Below, piece after piece: positions 1-12,900 of a stretch of DNA of 64,000 bases (positions are counted from its first letter, which is position 1; every line of letters begins with the position of its first letter). This DNA comes from Stenopsyche tienmushanensis (Eukaryota > Arthropoda > Insecta > Trichoptera > Stenopsychidae). The position numbers and the translations under genes are program-made. The notes below the pieces were generated by a model. It had not been told where the DNA came from, did no database searches, and worked only from the letters and a program-made list of their open reading frames with translations. Location of the stretch: assembly GCA_008973525.1 (NCBI GenBank), contig WACJ01000040.1, forward strand, positions 558,001-622,000, written 5' to 3'.

Positions 1-293
1 CTATGGTGAAGACATACTTAACGCGTATGAAATGCATCTTGGAATTGTTATTATGCTAACAGCGGTGCATCCCCATCCTCATGCAATAAACCCCTGCGAA
101 TTCGAGACTGGATTGGCTTTCTTTTTCATCTATTCTGCCTGTTCTTTTGGGTCAGAACTAAAGGAGTATTTTATACTACATATATAATAATGGTTGCATA
201 TAGTAAAAAACGATCAATTAATAATATGATGTAATTTTATTTGCAGAAGTTGAACGACAATATTTAGGTAAAATGCATAAAAAAAACACATCG

Positions 294-726
294 CTCAATA
301 AGTTCGTAGGAAGGTTTTGGTCTTCATATATTGGGATGTGCAGGGTATTTTATTCATCGATTACATTGAGAAAGAAATAACCACCAACAGTGAATAGTAT
401 ATGGCGCTATTGGTGCGTTTGACGGAAGAAATTGCGATTAAATGACCCCAAACGAAGAAGAAAATAGTGCTCTTTCACCAAGATATTGCATCGCAACAAT
501 AGCAAAATTCGACAAATTGCACTTTGAATTGTTTCCCCATTCATCGCATTCTCTGGATCCGACTCCCATCTACTACTACATGTTTACAAATCTAAAAAGA
601 GTGCAATAGGGAATGAGATATGGCTCCAATGAAGAAATGTTTGCTGAAGACTATTTTGAGACCAAAGATAAATCACTCTTGAAGGACTACGTTGATGAAT
701 AAAGTCATCCTGCGAACTTATTGAGT
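294..726 (+). mobile_element. Mariner remnant, family 3, internally deleted (433 bp)
   Basis: Bounded by inverted termini reading ctcaataagttcgtagga on the left and tcctgcgaacttattgag on the right. The plus strand still reads, across stops and frameshifts, as the C-terminal half of a mariner (DD34D) transposase: YIEKEITTNSE, MALLVRLTEEI, KKIVLFHQD with the second catalytic Asp, and a KDKSLLKDYVDE-like end just before the terminus. The N-terminal half is missing. Non-autonomous and dead. Same family as 47965-48767 and 24872-25078. Confidence 0.85.
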
Positions 727-3700
727 AATGTGTTTTAAAATAGGGATAACCGCATTCGGAAAACGCTTTATATTTAAAAGTATTTCATTTACATTGTCGC
801 CTAAGAAAGTTTTTCTAACAACCCCCGTATGATGATTCGAAGGGTGGTTTGTACGCAGTCATCGAGCGCCTTAAATATGGAATATTGGTGAAATCACAAT
901 AGACGGTTTCCGTTGCCCATAAACAGATGGCGGTAGCGTGAGCGGGTTGAACCGTCGCGAAACCTTTGTTGAATATTTGATCGGTCCGAGTTATATTGCA
1001 GTTCAGCCACGTAAAGCTATTATTAAGTGGCCCTTTGTTTGGTGAATAAAAGGGAGTAATTATTATTATTTCGTGGCTTATTATTGTTTCATTTAAATAC
1101 GCTACAAGCCAGTGAAACGTGTCAGAAATCGATACCCACCGAGGGGTAGGTACGCCCGAAAGGAAAACCGAACGCGCGTTCTTGCGTAAGACCGATAATT
1201 TATCGGCACCAGAATAAAAGCGAAATTGCTATTTTCTATGGAATTTTTATCTAATTATGCGCCGAATTGCAGCTGTTAATTTTGCCGTAACTACGCGTGA
1301 ATGATTGGCATTTAATTCGCGAAATGAAATTCAATTTTACAATAAATAATTGTTGCATGCGAAAGTATTTTCTTCTTTTTAGGGCGTCTCTAAGTTATTG
1401 CGATTTAAGTACATGAGACTTCAATAAATGCCTATAAAACCACATCTTAGATGCGTCCTATCTTCATAATTCAGTACTCGCTTATGATTAGATAAAGAAC
1501 TTTGTAAAGGACAATCTGCTTTGACGATGTTATTTGTCGAATTTGTATGAAGTGTATTTTAATATTGAACCTGATATCAATACACTGCACTTGAAGTTCT
1601 TCTTAATCTTTCAATTGCCAGCGAATTTAGAGTTATTAGAAATCTGATCAATACATCCCAAAATAGAAGCAGTAACAAAGATCATTCAAAATCCTTGATG
1701 ATCTCAGTTCATTTTATTAAGTGCTTAAAATGTATTATTGACATGATATTTGATTGCCTTTTTAGTGTTTATTTTATTGAAAATATCCCTCTATATTTTA
1801 AGAGTATATTATAAAATTAAACGTCAAAGTCTATAGTCATTTAAAATTGTATCATTAATTTAGATAAATTTTCCTACTCAAATCATTGTTATTTTCTTAC
1901 TTGAAACAGTTTTATCCTTTATTTTCATGCATTCACAATGATGATTAAATTCGCTCATGTGTCTCTTAATATTTATACATTTTATAGCCATTAATTGCAT
2001 TTTCAAATTAATAACAAAAATATTAACTTTAGAAGTCATAACTTGATGTATAGATAATCAATATTTCGAATGTATGTAAAAAAATATTTTATTTTTATAG
2101 AGCGTTGACATAAATCAAATTCAATCCAATCACATTTTAAATTAATTAAAACAAAATTGTGATAGATTTAAAGAATTCCTATTGGTTAGGATTATTAAGT
2201 TAAAACCGATTGCATTTGTTTTGAAGAATTTTAAGCGGTTTATTATATATGCATCTAATAAAAATTATTATTATTATTTATAATCTCGCCGATCGTCGTG
2301 ACGCCATTGGCTTATCGAGGGAGTAAGCGTCCCTGTCAAATTCGTAGACGACCAATCGGAACCTTTGATTCGTCACGGTAATATTTATTCTCTTGTCACC
2401 CGATAAGGCTTCTCACTGGTCCGATATCCGATATAAAGCGTGGGCTGTCGAATAACAAAAAAAAAACAAAATGGATTCTAGATGACTGGTCACTTTTTTC
2501 CCCCGAGATCTTTTTTGTCAACGGCCAACTCGTTCGACGCGTTCAAATCGCTATCGGATGAAAACTTTGAGATGCGCTGGAATGTTTATTATACGGAAAA
2601 CCGATTATTACGTGATAAAAAATTACTATGTAGAAATAATCGGAGGCCCGAATCTATTTTTTCGTCTAGTGCCCCGGGTGTCGAAAAAATATTTATTGGG
2701 GTTCATCACTTCTGTTTGTCTACTGATTGTTGTCTTTTTCGCGCAAAACTTGCTAGGGTATAATTATGACTATTTCTTCCGTCAATCGTCAGTCGATCTG
2801 ACACTTTTATTTATGCATTCATATACTCCGAGATGAATTACGAACATATCCCCTGTGAAATTATAACAAGTCGTAACTCATAGTTGATTTTATTAATATA
2901 ACCAATAAATTTGCTTGGAATGTATCAACATTACCAGCAGAAACATCTTCAATAATTAATAGCAGGAAAAAAATCAGCATTATCAATAATATTTTGCTTT
3001 AAATAATTAGCGAAAATATGATACAACTGATAATATTAGTATTTAAAATTTTCAAGCTTTGGATGTCAATCTTTTACAAAGGATTACAAATATGTTTTTT
3101 TTTCATATGTTCATCGATTCTCAATTCGTTTTACGCACCTCATCATCTTTCGTGCGTATGAATTTCATCATCCAAATACATCTAAAATTCGGAATACAAC
3201 GATTTGCTTTACATATAATATATATATATATTGTCGTAACGAGCAACAACTTATATATTATCTCAATCTATAGCCATACATCAATGCGCGAATAAAACGG
3301 AACGCCTTGAAGACGTACGCTGTTATTACGGCGTAACGCACCGCTCCGTAGTGCGGTGGGCGGAGGCCTAACAATAAATTCTACACTTATTTATTATGCG
3401 GCCCATTGTGTACATATATTTGTGGAATTATTCCACATTTCAAACACTTCTCCCAGACCCCTTCCCCCGTATTACTCCCCAAAGCCCTGAAAGAACGATC
3501 AACGTTCCCGGAACGAGGGTTTGATACCCCTTGGCAAAATGAACGCTTGACGCAGCAAATACGTATTAGATGAATTTGTTTATAAAAATATTATCAATAA
3601 TAGTTTTCGTATCATTTTATAACTTTAAACTAGTAGTGTATGTATTCAATAATGCATACTACATTTTGTATTAAAAAATTGATTAAACATTAAATGCATT

Positions 3701-4058
3701 TAATTGGATTTGATTTAATGTAAAAGTAGATATAGTAGAACTTTTAACGTCGTGAAAAATATTTATCGAGGTTTATGAATATGATAAATGTCGAATGATT
3801 GCATAGCGATTCTACGTGTATGCAGATAGCCAAGGGCTGAAATCGTATTGTTAATATTGATGAGCGATTTGTTGGGACCAAATTTAGGTTGGATGTAAAT
3901 TTGGATATCTTCGTTTCTATTATTGGATTGCTCCTTTATTGCAGCTTAATTTGGCTCCATAAAAATGGAAGAAGCATGGCGAATCTCGCCATCGGCATCC
4001 GAATTTTTGCTTCCACAACTTCACTCGGATCGTTCATTATTGGCTCCACAGGTGGTTA

Positions 4059-4095
4059 GTCCGAGACAAATCCCCGAGAAAACATTGTCTCGGAC
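4059..4095. repeat. 11-bp inverted repeat in the homeobox intron
   Basis: Arms gtccgagacaa (4059-4069) and ttgtctcggac (4085-4095) are exact reverse complements around a 15-nt loop, in a locally GC-richer patch (about 3.95-4.3 kb). No family or function recognised. Confidence 0.45.
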
Positions 4096-6885
4096 AATCT
4101 AAAGTTTTCAGACGCCATTTTTCGGTATAGGTGGCCAGTTTGATCCCGCTATTTGGCCGGGGGCTCGAAACGCCGGGCACGAAGCGGCCTCCTTCAGTAT
4201 TCCGGGCGGAGATAACGTAATAAAATATATTTTACCTCGGACGAATATACAAAATGTGGTCAACCATTGTGTGTGTTTCATCGGCATTTGAATATTCACA
4301 AGTTATAAAAAATATTTACAAATTCACCCCAAGGCGTAACACGGTTTGGACGGCTGCGAGTGAGACGGAATACTCAAACTTTGGAGCTTGGACAACGTAA
4401 ATACATCTATGTGCACACATTTTTTTTTAAATAAATTTATACAAATCTCTTTATAAATCTATTGATGATGATATCAACGAATTATGCTTTGAGATATATG
4501 AATAATTCTCGTCGAGTTCGTTGCCTTTTCAAAAATCGCCAAATCACAATAATCAAATTAAATATACGTACAGCCGATGACAGCATATAATCGAGATGAT
4601 TGAACACGGTCATTAATAACAGTTCGAAAATGTTGTAATGTCACTATGATATTTCCGAAAATCTCATTAATGTGAATAATTTGTTTTTGTATTATTGCTC
4701 TTTGGCGATCGTGACAAATCGCAGACGAATGATGATGAAATATGCGATTTTTTCCATTTTTAAAAATATTTCGCATATAGCGTGTTTCCGAAATATTTCA
4801 CTATAAAATTAAATTTAATCAAATCAAACTCGATTAAACAAACATCCCTAGCTTGTATACAAATATATTTGTATAGATATCCGGGATTATAGGCAGGATT
4901 TGTTCAGTTTATGATTTTAATATGAAAAATATAGATCGACTGGATTCTGAAAATTCATCAAACAGCATTGAGATCTATTTGAGGGACCTTCAAAGTGATT
5001 TTGATGATTTAATAGGTCTTATGGCATATTTTCATAATATTGAGCGAAGGTCTAAAAATTGCGAAATAATTGACAAATCATTTCCTCAATAATAATTCAA
5101 ACGCGCACACAGATTAAGATTTTGAAGGAAATTGCTAAACAATTTGATTCACATAAGACCAATATATATGATATGAAATACGGTTTAATAAATATGCTTT
5201 AGAGTTTTGCTAATTTTTGACATATGGGGGGACCCGAAAGTATTCGAAAATTTAATCTAAAAAATTCAATGATTTTTTTAATATATATATAACTCCAGAT
5301 CATGGATTGACTCGATTAGGTATTTTAATGCGTCAAAATTCGAATTTTATATCTTATATTGATCGATTTAAATTTCGATACATATGGAGTATTGCCATTT
5401 CAGCATAAAGATGTTTCCATAAATTAATCTGGACACAAACTGAGCTCAATCAGACTCAAAATTTTCGATTACTTTTGGGTCCCCCTAATCAATCTATGAT
5501 AGTTGTAAAATATCACAACCCTTACCGTTGATTATTAACTTTAAGAAATGTCTCTGAGCATTGATCAAATTCATATTCGCTTAAATGTATGAATCAAATG
5601 AGTCAAAATCGTTAGATTGAATCAAAACATGGAGTCTCTTGAAATAATGAGCTTTTCCGTCGTGCATTTTTTCGAGTCTTCGTCGTAATACCCACGCATA
5701 AACGATTCGATACGCCCCATTTTACGTCGTTTTTGTATGGGGATTTATATTTTTGATATTAATTGAAAATTTTCAATATTTATGTGAAGGCGAAGATCCG
5801 GCGCAGAGCGGATGGAGGCCTCCTGGCTGCAGCAGTACCAACGTAAGCATTTCGGTAGCTCTCCCAGGCCACTTATTAATTCACTACGGTCTATAATTTA
5901 TACAGCAGGTACTGCCAACTGAGAGATGTGTGCGATTCGACACGGCTACCAACACAATCGCCAAACTATAAATGTTTTATCGTCGACGTTGCGAGAACGA
6001 CCGTTGTAATTTTACGTCTCGGTACAATACCATTCTTTAACTTGTCCAATTTTCAAAGATGCAATAAGCGCCCAAAATCACTAGCTATGAAAGCAAATCG
6101 GCTATACTTTCGACGTGAATAACAATCAATTTGATTTTGAAACGCCCTATAAAAGTCATAAGATCTACGTATTAATATCCGATTAATTAAAACCTAAGAG
6201 ATATGATTACGTTGAAAATTTGATCGACAAGCGCATGAATAACTCAATTAACGAAATGAATTTATTTATAACGATTCAATTATTGATTATCGGTGCTACA
6301 AGACGGTAGATTCGTTTTAATTAAGACCGATTGTCAAAAAGCAACACTTGCCAAATCAAGACATGCAATAAACACACTATGGTTCGGTGTCGCATCTTGC
6401 TTATTTTCTCGTCGATATATGCAATAATCGCAACTGTACTATAATAATTCGTTAAGTCTAAATTATTCAAATCGTAGAAATTTTACAAATCGAAATTCAT
6501 GGAAAAATTTAATCATTCAAATTGGAATTCATGCAGCTTAATTCCCGATCCCGTCGAGTGTTCAATATTGGACTTCATTACGATAATCTCTTATTCGAAT
6601 CTCACACAATGCCGATCATTTGCGTTCCATTGTCGAATTTTTAATTAAATATGATAAATTCCTTTTGGCATGCTTTCTACATATTTTGGAGCGAAACCCG
6701 ACAAAAATGAAGCAATAGAAATCCGTTGATTTTGAATAATAACACACTCGTTCGACCGTCCGGCTATGTATACTATTATTGTGATAAATATATATCAAAT
6801 CAAATTTACAAAAGGTGAGTAGAACTAATCTGTAATGTCGGTACTCTTTGTAGAACAGGTGTTAAATATAAAAGACACACAAAAG

Positions 6886-6966
6886 TCTCCCGCGGCGGGA
6901 TTCGAATCTGGGGTCTAACGGTATTGTAAGCCAATAACTGACTACCGGGCATAATAGCAGAGCGCA
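6886..6966 (-). repeat. tRNA-like segment, probable SINE head
   Basis: Minus strand contains ggtagtcagttattggc, resembling a pol III A box, and agattcgaatcccgcc, an excellent B box (GRTTCGAATCC), about 30 nt apart. I could not fold a convincing anticodon arm with T at position 33, so a working tRNA gene is not claimed. More likely a tRNA-derived SINE or tRNA pseudogene. Confidence 0.5.
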
Positions 6967-7836
6967 AAAGTTCTACGATAATATTTTAATTTATTATTAA
7001 AATGAACGGGTTAATCGAAAATGCGCTTTTTGCCGATCCTTTTTTTATTTCACGCAAAAAATGCGGTATACCGATGATTTTCTACGGGCTTTGTTGTGAG
7101 AAAATTCATTAATAAGTTGGATTCTTTCATCGTTTTTTGTTGCACGTCCATCAAAAGAATCATATGGATCTTATAACGAATTAATCTGCAAGTCTTGATT
7201 TATTTGAAAATCGCCTGAATGCGTCGAATCAAATTTCAACTGTATTCCTCTGCACAGTATTTAGATCACCAATCAATCTGTTGATTTATTTGGGATAAAA
7301 TCCATTTTTATGCGTTATTATGTATTTAATATAGATATAAAAGTATATTTCATTCAAATAAATCATAAATTTAAGCGTCTTTTGGATGTAAAGCATTTAT
7401 AATGGCATCGCTCGAATAAATGATTTCAAGCTTTTCGCATTTTATAAAGTTTTTATAGCAAAGTTTGCTATCATCATCAAATTCTTCGATATAATTTTGA
7501 ACTTTCGTTCCTGCTCTACCGTCCATGTGATTCAGAAGCACACTGCGCTTTGAAACAGAAGGAAAAAAATGATGCTCTGACAGGCGAGTCCAATCGGTGG
7601 ATATGTCTTAGAGGTAATTGCATGGAGAGAGATCGCATTGACTTAGGAAAATGATTAATGATCCGCGGATCATTCGGGGAGCTAATAAAAAAATACATTA
7701 ATAGATCCGAGACGGTGAATGCCAGTCGAGAGAGGATTGAAAAACCGGATATATACATGAGAAACCGAGCCGACGACGACGACATCGACGACGGTACACC
7801 CCCACAAGTAATTACATAATTTAAGTACACACGTGT

Positions 7837-7861
7837 AAACGGAATCAAATCGATTCCGTTT
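7837..7861. repeat. Perfect 10-bp hairpin just inside the homeobox intron
   Basis: Arms aaacggaatc (7837-7846) and gattccgttt (7852-7861) are exact reverse complements with a 5-nt loop. The hairpin lies about 80 nt beyond the exon 2 donor in the direction of transcription. It could affect splicing or be a binding-site pair, but it could also be chance. Confidence 0.5.
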
Positions 7862-7942
7862 AGTTTGTCATCAAATCACGCGATTTAGAATGAACGATCC
7901 TGACGTTAACGATGAACGATTAGATCGATCGTTGAGACTCAC

Positions 7943-8130
7943 CTGAGTTTGAGTAAGTCCTAAACTCGCCGCTAATTCTGCTCTCTCGGGTAACGCCAGG
8001 TATTGAGTTCTTTGGAAACGTCTATTTAGTTGTTGGAGTTGGAGCGAGCTGTATATCGTCCTGGGTTTTCGCATTTTTTTCCCTTTGCCATTAACCCTTA
8101 ACGAACTCTCTTCGCCGAGACTGCATTTTT
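7943..8130 (-). CDS. Dll: Distal-less exon 2: linker and homeodomain residues 1-44 (partial gene)
   Basis: Internal coding exon of the homeodomain transcription factor Distal-less, which patterns limbs, antennae and, in butterflies, wing spots. The 188-nt exon gives two bases of a split codon plus 62 codons. The peptide begins [18 protein letters not shown] and continues into the homeodomain [15 protein letters not shown]. With homeodomain M1 as reference, R5, L16 and F20 are in place, and helices 1 and 2 are intact. It ends ...LGLTQTQ at residue 44, followed by CAG|gtgagt (donor GT at 7942-7941), the in-homeobox intron position known for Dll/Dlx genes. The acceptor is tttttacag (AG at 8132-8131). 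Residues W48, F49, N51 and R53 of the recognition helix must come from the next exon, which lies outside the window. Joined to exon 1 the split codon reads G+AA = Glu. Reading past the donor gives an unrelated tail, so splicing is required. Confidence 0.97.
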
Positions 8131-9250
8131 CTGTAAAAAATCATAAAAATATTTAATAAAATCTATTATTGAAAGCATGCGATTCTTATAACATGAATTT
8201 ATTCTGTTATTGCACTTTAGTCTTGAGGATAAATCAAATCAAATCAATTGTAAAGCCGGAAATCTTTCGATGCCATAAGAAAAAATGAGGATATTTCAAA
8301 TCACATTTTGGTAACCATTGTAAGTAAGCTCAGTCCAATGAAATATGCTTTAAGATTAATTATCCTATGAACGTGGGAAAAAATAGGCTCATCTTTAGTT
8401 AAGTCTCAACTATGACCCTTAAACAATAAAATGTTATGATCCTATGATGTATATCGATTATGGTCGTAAATGGATTGCATAGATCGCGCGTACCAACATA
8501 CGATTAGCTTCCACTGAAAGATGCCATTGTTCTAATTATCAAGGTCAAAACGAAGGTGATCCCAGATAAATTCATTCATAGCGCAAAATCGCTAATGCAA
8601 AATGTTCAACACACTAATGCATGCTTCTCTTCGAAGTGATTCATCGCTTCCACGTAGAGCGGACTGTTAAAACTCGACCGAAAAAAATCGAAGATCTTCC
8701 CGCAGATATCGTCAGCGTTTTGGTACGTTCTAACCGAATTTCAACAAAAAGACCCAACAGTAGAGGCTCTTAAATCTTAGAAGTCGAAAGCTGATCGGCG
8801 ACTATCATCATCGTCATCGACACCGACCGGTCGAACTCTTCGACACCGGCGGGGAAGATTTTTCTTCAGAAGGACGAACGAGTCGCCCCGGGCCGAAGAT
8901 TCTATCTTCGAAATTAAACTCGAATATGCAGCTAATAAAATTGAGATAAAAACTTCATTGTAATAAAAATCAAATTTTTAGTTTCTCTATGCTTCTTTTT
9001 TGTTGCTTTTGCCCCGTCCGCTATTGTGTTTAGGGCGGAGTCGCTTTAACGTTACAAGGGCCGAAGCGATGCGTACATATTTAATATTAATATATATATA
9101 TAGAAATACATTATAGGAACTTTCAGAGGATGCGATGATATGGTTGCGAGGACGTACATACAAATCCACGAAGAAAATCATAACTAAAAGATCATTTAAT
9201 TTAAATTTATTTACTTCGACATTGAAACATTGCAAGATTCGGCCGTTATA

Positions 9251-9934
9251 CAGGATCTTTCATTCTTTAAAACATTTGTCAAATTTATTGTATATTATTT
9301 AATAGTACATTGCAAATTATTATAGAAAGTTGAATAACGTATCCAAGTTATTAAATTTTATTTTTAAAATCAGTATTCCTTTCGCCAAAAAAACTATATT
9401 TAGCGATGAAGCCTATTTTTAGATGAATGGATGTGTAAAGAAGCAAAATCATCAGATTTGGGATAATATTAATCCAGATAAGATGTACCAATATCCTGAG
9501 AAAGTTATTGTTTGGTGCTAAGATGATATGGATACCGACGACTTGTGGTTTCAATAGAACGGCGCTACGTGCCATACAGTCCATGCGGCGATGGACATTC
9601 TGCACAATCGATTTGAAGACATTGTTATCTTGCACGGAGGTGATATGAACTGGCTATCTTTGGGGCTATCTTAAATCGTAGGACTATGCGTATAAACCGC
9701 AAATAATTGATGTCCTCAAAATCAACATAACGAATGTCATCCAACAAATTCAGGCAGATTTATGCGACAAAGTTAACAAAAGTTTGAGCTCCCGAATGCG
9801 TGCTATTTCATGTTGACATTTCATACTTAACGCCATAAAATATTATTTTGAATTTAGAAAAAATGGGTGGATATCTTACACACAACTTGCTTTATTTGCA
9901 TTTAAAAATTGAGCGTCCGTATTGAAAGATCCTA
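9251..9934 (+). mobile_element. Tc1/mariner-type remnant, family 1, internally deleted
   Basis: Inverted ends caggatctttca (left) and tgaaagatccta (right). The plus strand reads IFSDEAYF, MNGCVKKQNHQIWDNINP and PEKVIVWC, then jumps directly to DDMDTDDLWFQ-stop-NGATCH and AAMDILHNRFED. The part normally between the VWC and the QQDGATCH motifs has been deleted, and the second catalytic Asp is replaced (stop then Asn). Towards the end it reads as the usual C-terminal KINITNVIQQIQADLCDKV. Dead copy inside Dll intron 1. Confidence 0.85.
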
Positions 9935-12900
9935 CACGTTTAAAATACGCCAATATTTCGAATTTACGGACGGATACGATTTTCATTTTCTGACATTAAA
10001 ACGCGCATATATTAATCGCACATTAAAATTTATTCGCATATTAATCGTTCTTAACATTTCTCCGTAGGCGCCGCATTTATCGACGCGTCTAGAACGTTGC
10101 TAATTGACCCCAAATAAAATCCGACAAGCAATTAAACGCTCCATAGACTTATTTATGTGTGCCTTTAACATTTCGAGCACTCGCTCAATAATATATAATA
10201 AAAGTCTCGGTACATATTTGGGTAACGTCTATCACTACCGGGCGCATGTGGACTCGTATGGACTCATTATGCATAATCGTATCGCCTATTGAGACGACCG
10301 ACTGCTCACCGGTAAATAAATACTTTCCTCCAACGAAATAATGTGGGATGATGATTTACGTAAAAAAAATAATATATGCTGAAATCGAACTCACAGTATT
10401 CAATAAAAAGCCAAATTATATTTCATTGGACCACTTACGGTGCGTCCCACAAGACAATATGGTTGAAAAGATTCTTAACTTAATAAACAGGTTAACCACA
10501 CGTTATAGGAGTCTTCCTTTGATGGGTCCATTTAATTTATTATTAATTAAATTGTAATTTTCCTCAACATTAAGACGTACTTTTGCAGTAAAAATATCTT
10601 TAAAATATTAATTATGAATTGGTGTATTATAAATACATAAATCAATAGTCATCCATATATGCATGCAAAAATTATAAATTTCACAAGCTCACTCTGTGGA
10701 TAATTATAATGCAACATAATTATTATAAAAACTGCTGTATAAGACAGCTCTCATTGAAAAAAAAGTATTATTATAGGAAAAAAATCGTTTCATTCCATGA
10801 TGTGAATAAATTCTATTTGTTTTATTTTGCTTGAATTTCATTCGAATTGTGAATAACGACAAATGGTTCTCAAATATATGCATAAGTCTTCATATTCAAT
10901 TCATAAATTTAAATATGCAATTAATTATATTTGGCAATAATTAGCTGATAATTCCTTGAACGCAGTGTTGAAGAAGCTATTGCTGGAGGTATTCAAGGGT
11001 TCCCAAAAAAAACCTGTGTTGGCCAAATTATCAACCTAATCGAAGTAGTTTTACTAAGAAATACAGATTAGAATGATATTGAAGAGCTACTGCTGGTTTC
11101 TAATAAGTTTTACCAGTGGTTCTAGAAATGAAAACACCAAAGAATTTGCTACAGATTGTCTTAATAAAAGTTTGGTAACAATAACCAAAAATAGGTAACT
11201 TTATCATCTAAAATTTCAGGAAAATCATGATCTTCATCACAAAGATGATGGCTGTTTTTGTGTAAGAATATATTTTTGGTTTATGTAATATTCCCTTAAA
11301 AATAGATACAAATCTCCTTTCTATAGATACTTGTTTAACGCTGTTTCATTTGGCGCTTTGTGGTCTAGAAACGCATCCAAGTTAATAATCATCTCTACAT
11401 TTCTAACAATCAATAGCTGTGCATGTCATTGGACGATTGTGTGTATACAAAGTACATGCCGCATTAATTTAAATTAGGTCTGATGATGACATTGGTTTTA
11501 AAATATCAAATCGCGACGAAAATGTTATTTTTAGTATGTAAATGCTACCCTATTCTGTATCAAATTTCGATTATTTCAACGTTCCAACGAAAGCATAAAC
11601 AATAGACATCCAAAGACGACGGACTATCATTTGGATTTAATATGCCCTGCCCACTTTTATTAATCGTCACAGTATTTACTTTTTTGCTTTAACAGAAGCA
11701 TGAAATGTTTCGGTTTTTCCTGCGGTCCAAATATTGGACTAAAAGGTATTCTGATTTTCTCGGAAATTAGCAGATGGAATTCTGGAAATTCGAATATTTC
11801 GTTGGATTTCTTAGAACCAAAGTTCTAAATGTATAAAAAATAAGTAAAGTGGAAAATTTGGTATTAAAAAATTGTCATTAAATATTAACGTAATTTAACC
11901 AAAACTATATCAACATAGTAAGTTAACAAACTGTATTTGCAAGTTTTTGATCTAAAATTTTATGGCTGTAAAGATGATTAAATTATTCTTTCTGATGTTA
12001 AAAATAATTATTATTTTGTAGTGAGCATCTTTTCTGTCGACACTATCTCGACTCTTTACATCAAGTTTACATTGGCGATGTTAAGTATGCCTTCTTTAAA
12101 ATTGTAGGAACCAAAGAGCCGTAGGGTGGGACGGGAGGTCCGCCCACCGCTCGACCCGAGAGACCCAAAATAAACCCGAAAGGCTCAAGAAGACCCACCC
12201 AGAAATATTATTGTCTACACATCTCTGATACTAAGTCAAAAAACACGAGAACAAAATATACAGCCTCCGCAAAGCCGTGATGCCTCTCAGTGCCCGGAGA
12301 TGTGACACGCGAAACAACATTTAATATGAACGAATAAACATTTTGGCGACACTGATTTGAAGTTATGGTTGCGTAAATGCTTTAAAAAAATCGCCATTAG
12401 TCCGATACAAAGTTCATATCGTATTAGATGAATAAACGACCGATTTTTTTTCTAATATAACAATTACAGTGATAGATAATGACTATAATCGCCATTGTTA
12501 CTTTTGTTATTGTCATTATCAGTCATTAATCACTGCTTCGTAAAATTTCTACATAAAAAAAAGCCTTGGGATAAGATCCGAACGAAAGTGGCACCTGACT
12601 TGGAAAATCGTATTAACCCCGAAACTTTGACGTGCTTCACATATGGACTTAATTCACAGACTCGTTCCATACGAAAGAAGTCCAAATGTGATTGAGATTT
12701 TAAAATTTAATTCCATCGATCAGCAATTGAGGAGCGTTGATATGATCACTTTTTGCATGTGCTCGATCAATATTAAACTTGAAACTACTATTATATATAT
12801 CCAAACGAACGAAAGCCGAGTCATTTGTTACATATCGTAGCAAAAATATATAATACATCTGATTACCAATCCCTGATCTTTTAACTTACATCAGAACATT

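Larger units (their letters stand above)
1..7942 (-). other. Dll homeobox intron, 5' part only (continues past the left edge)
   Basis: Starts at the gtgagt donor following exon 2. I looked on the minus strand for codons of the conserved V-K-I-W-F-Q-N-R-R continuation and saw none up to position 1, so the intron is at least 7.9 kb. Contents are a mariner remnant (294-726), a tRNA-like segment (6886-6966), small hairpins at 4059-4095 and 7837-7861, and otherwise AT-rich DNA. The sections 750-4000 and 4100-6880 show nothing I can name. Confidence 0.8.

Noticed and set aside
2230..2285. Short (TTA)n run and, near 3220-3236, (TA)n run
   Set aside because: Ordinary low-complexity tracts of an AT-rich genome; too short to annotate.
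6886..6966. Functional tRNA gene
   Set aside because: A and B boxes are present but no credible anticodon arm or acceptor stem could be paired by eye.
7516..7848. 110-aa minus ORF immediately downstream of Dll exon 2
   Set aside because: Does not encode the VKIWFQNRR continuation and is not in a spliced frame; taken as intron.
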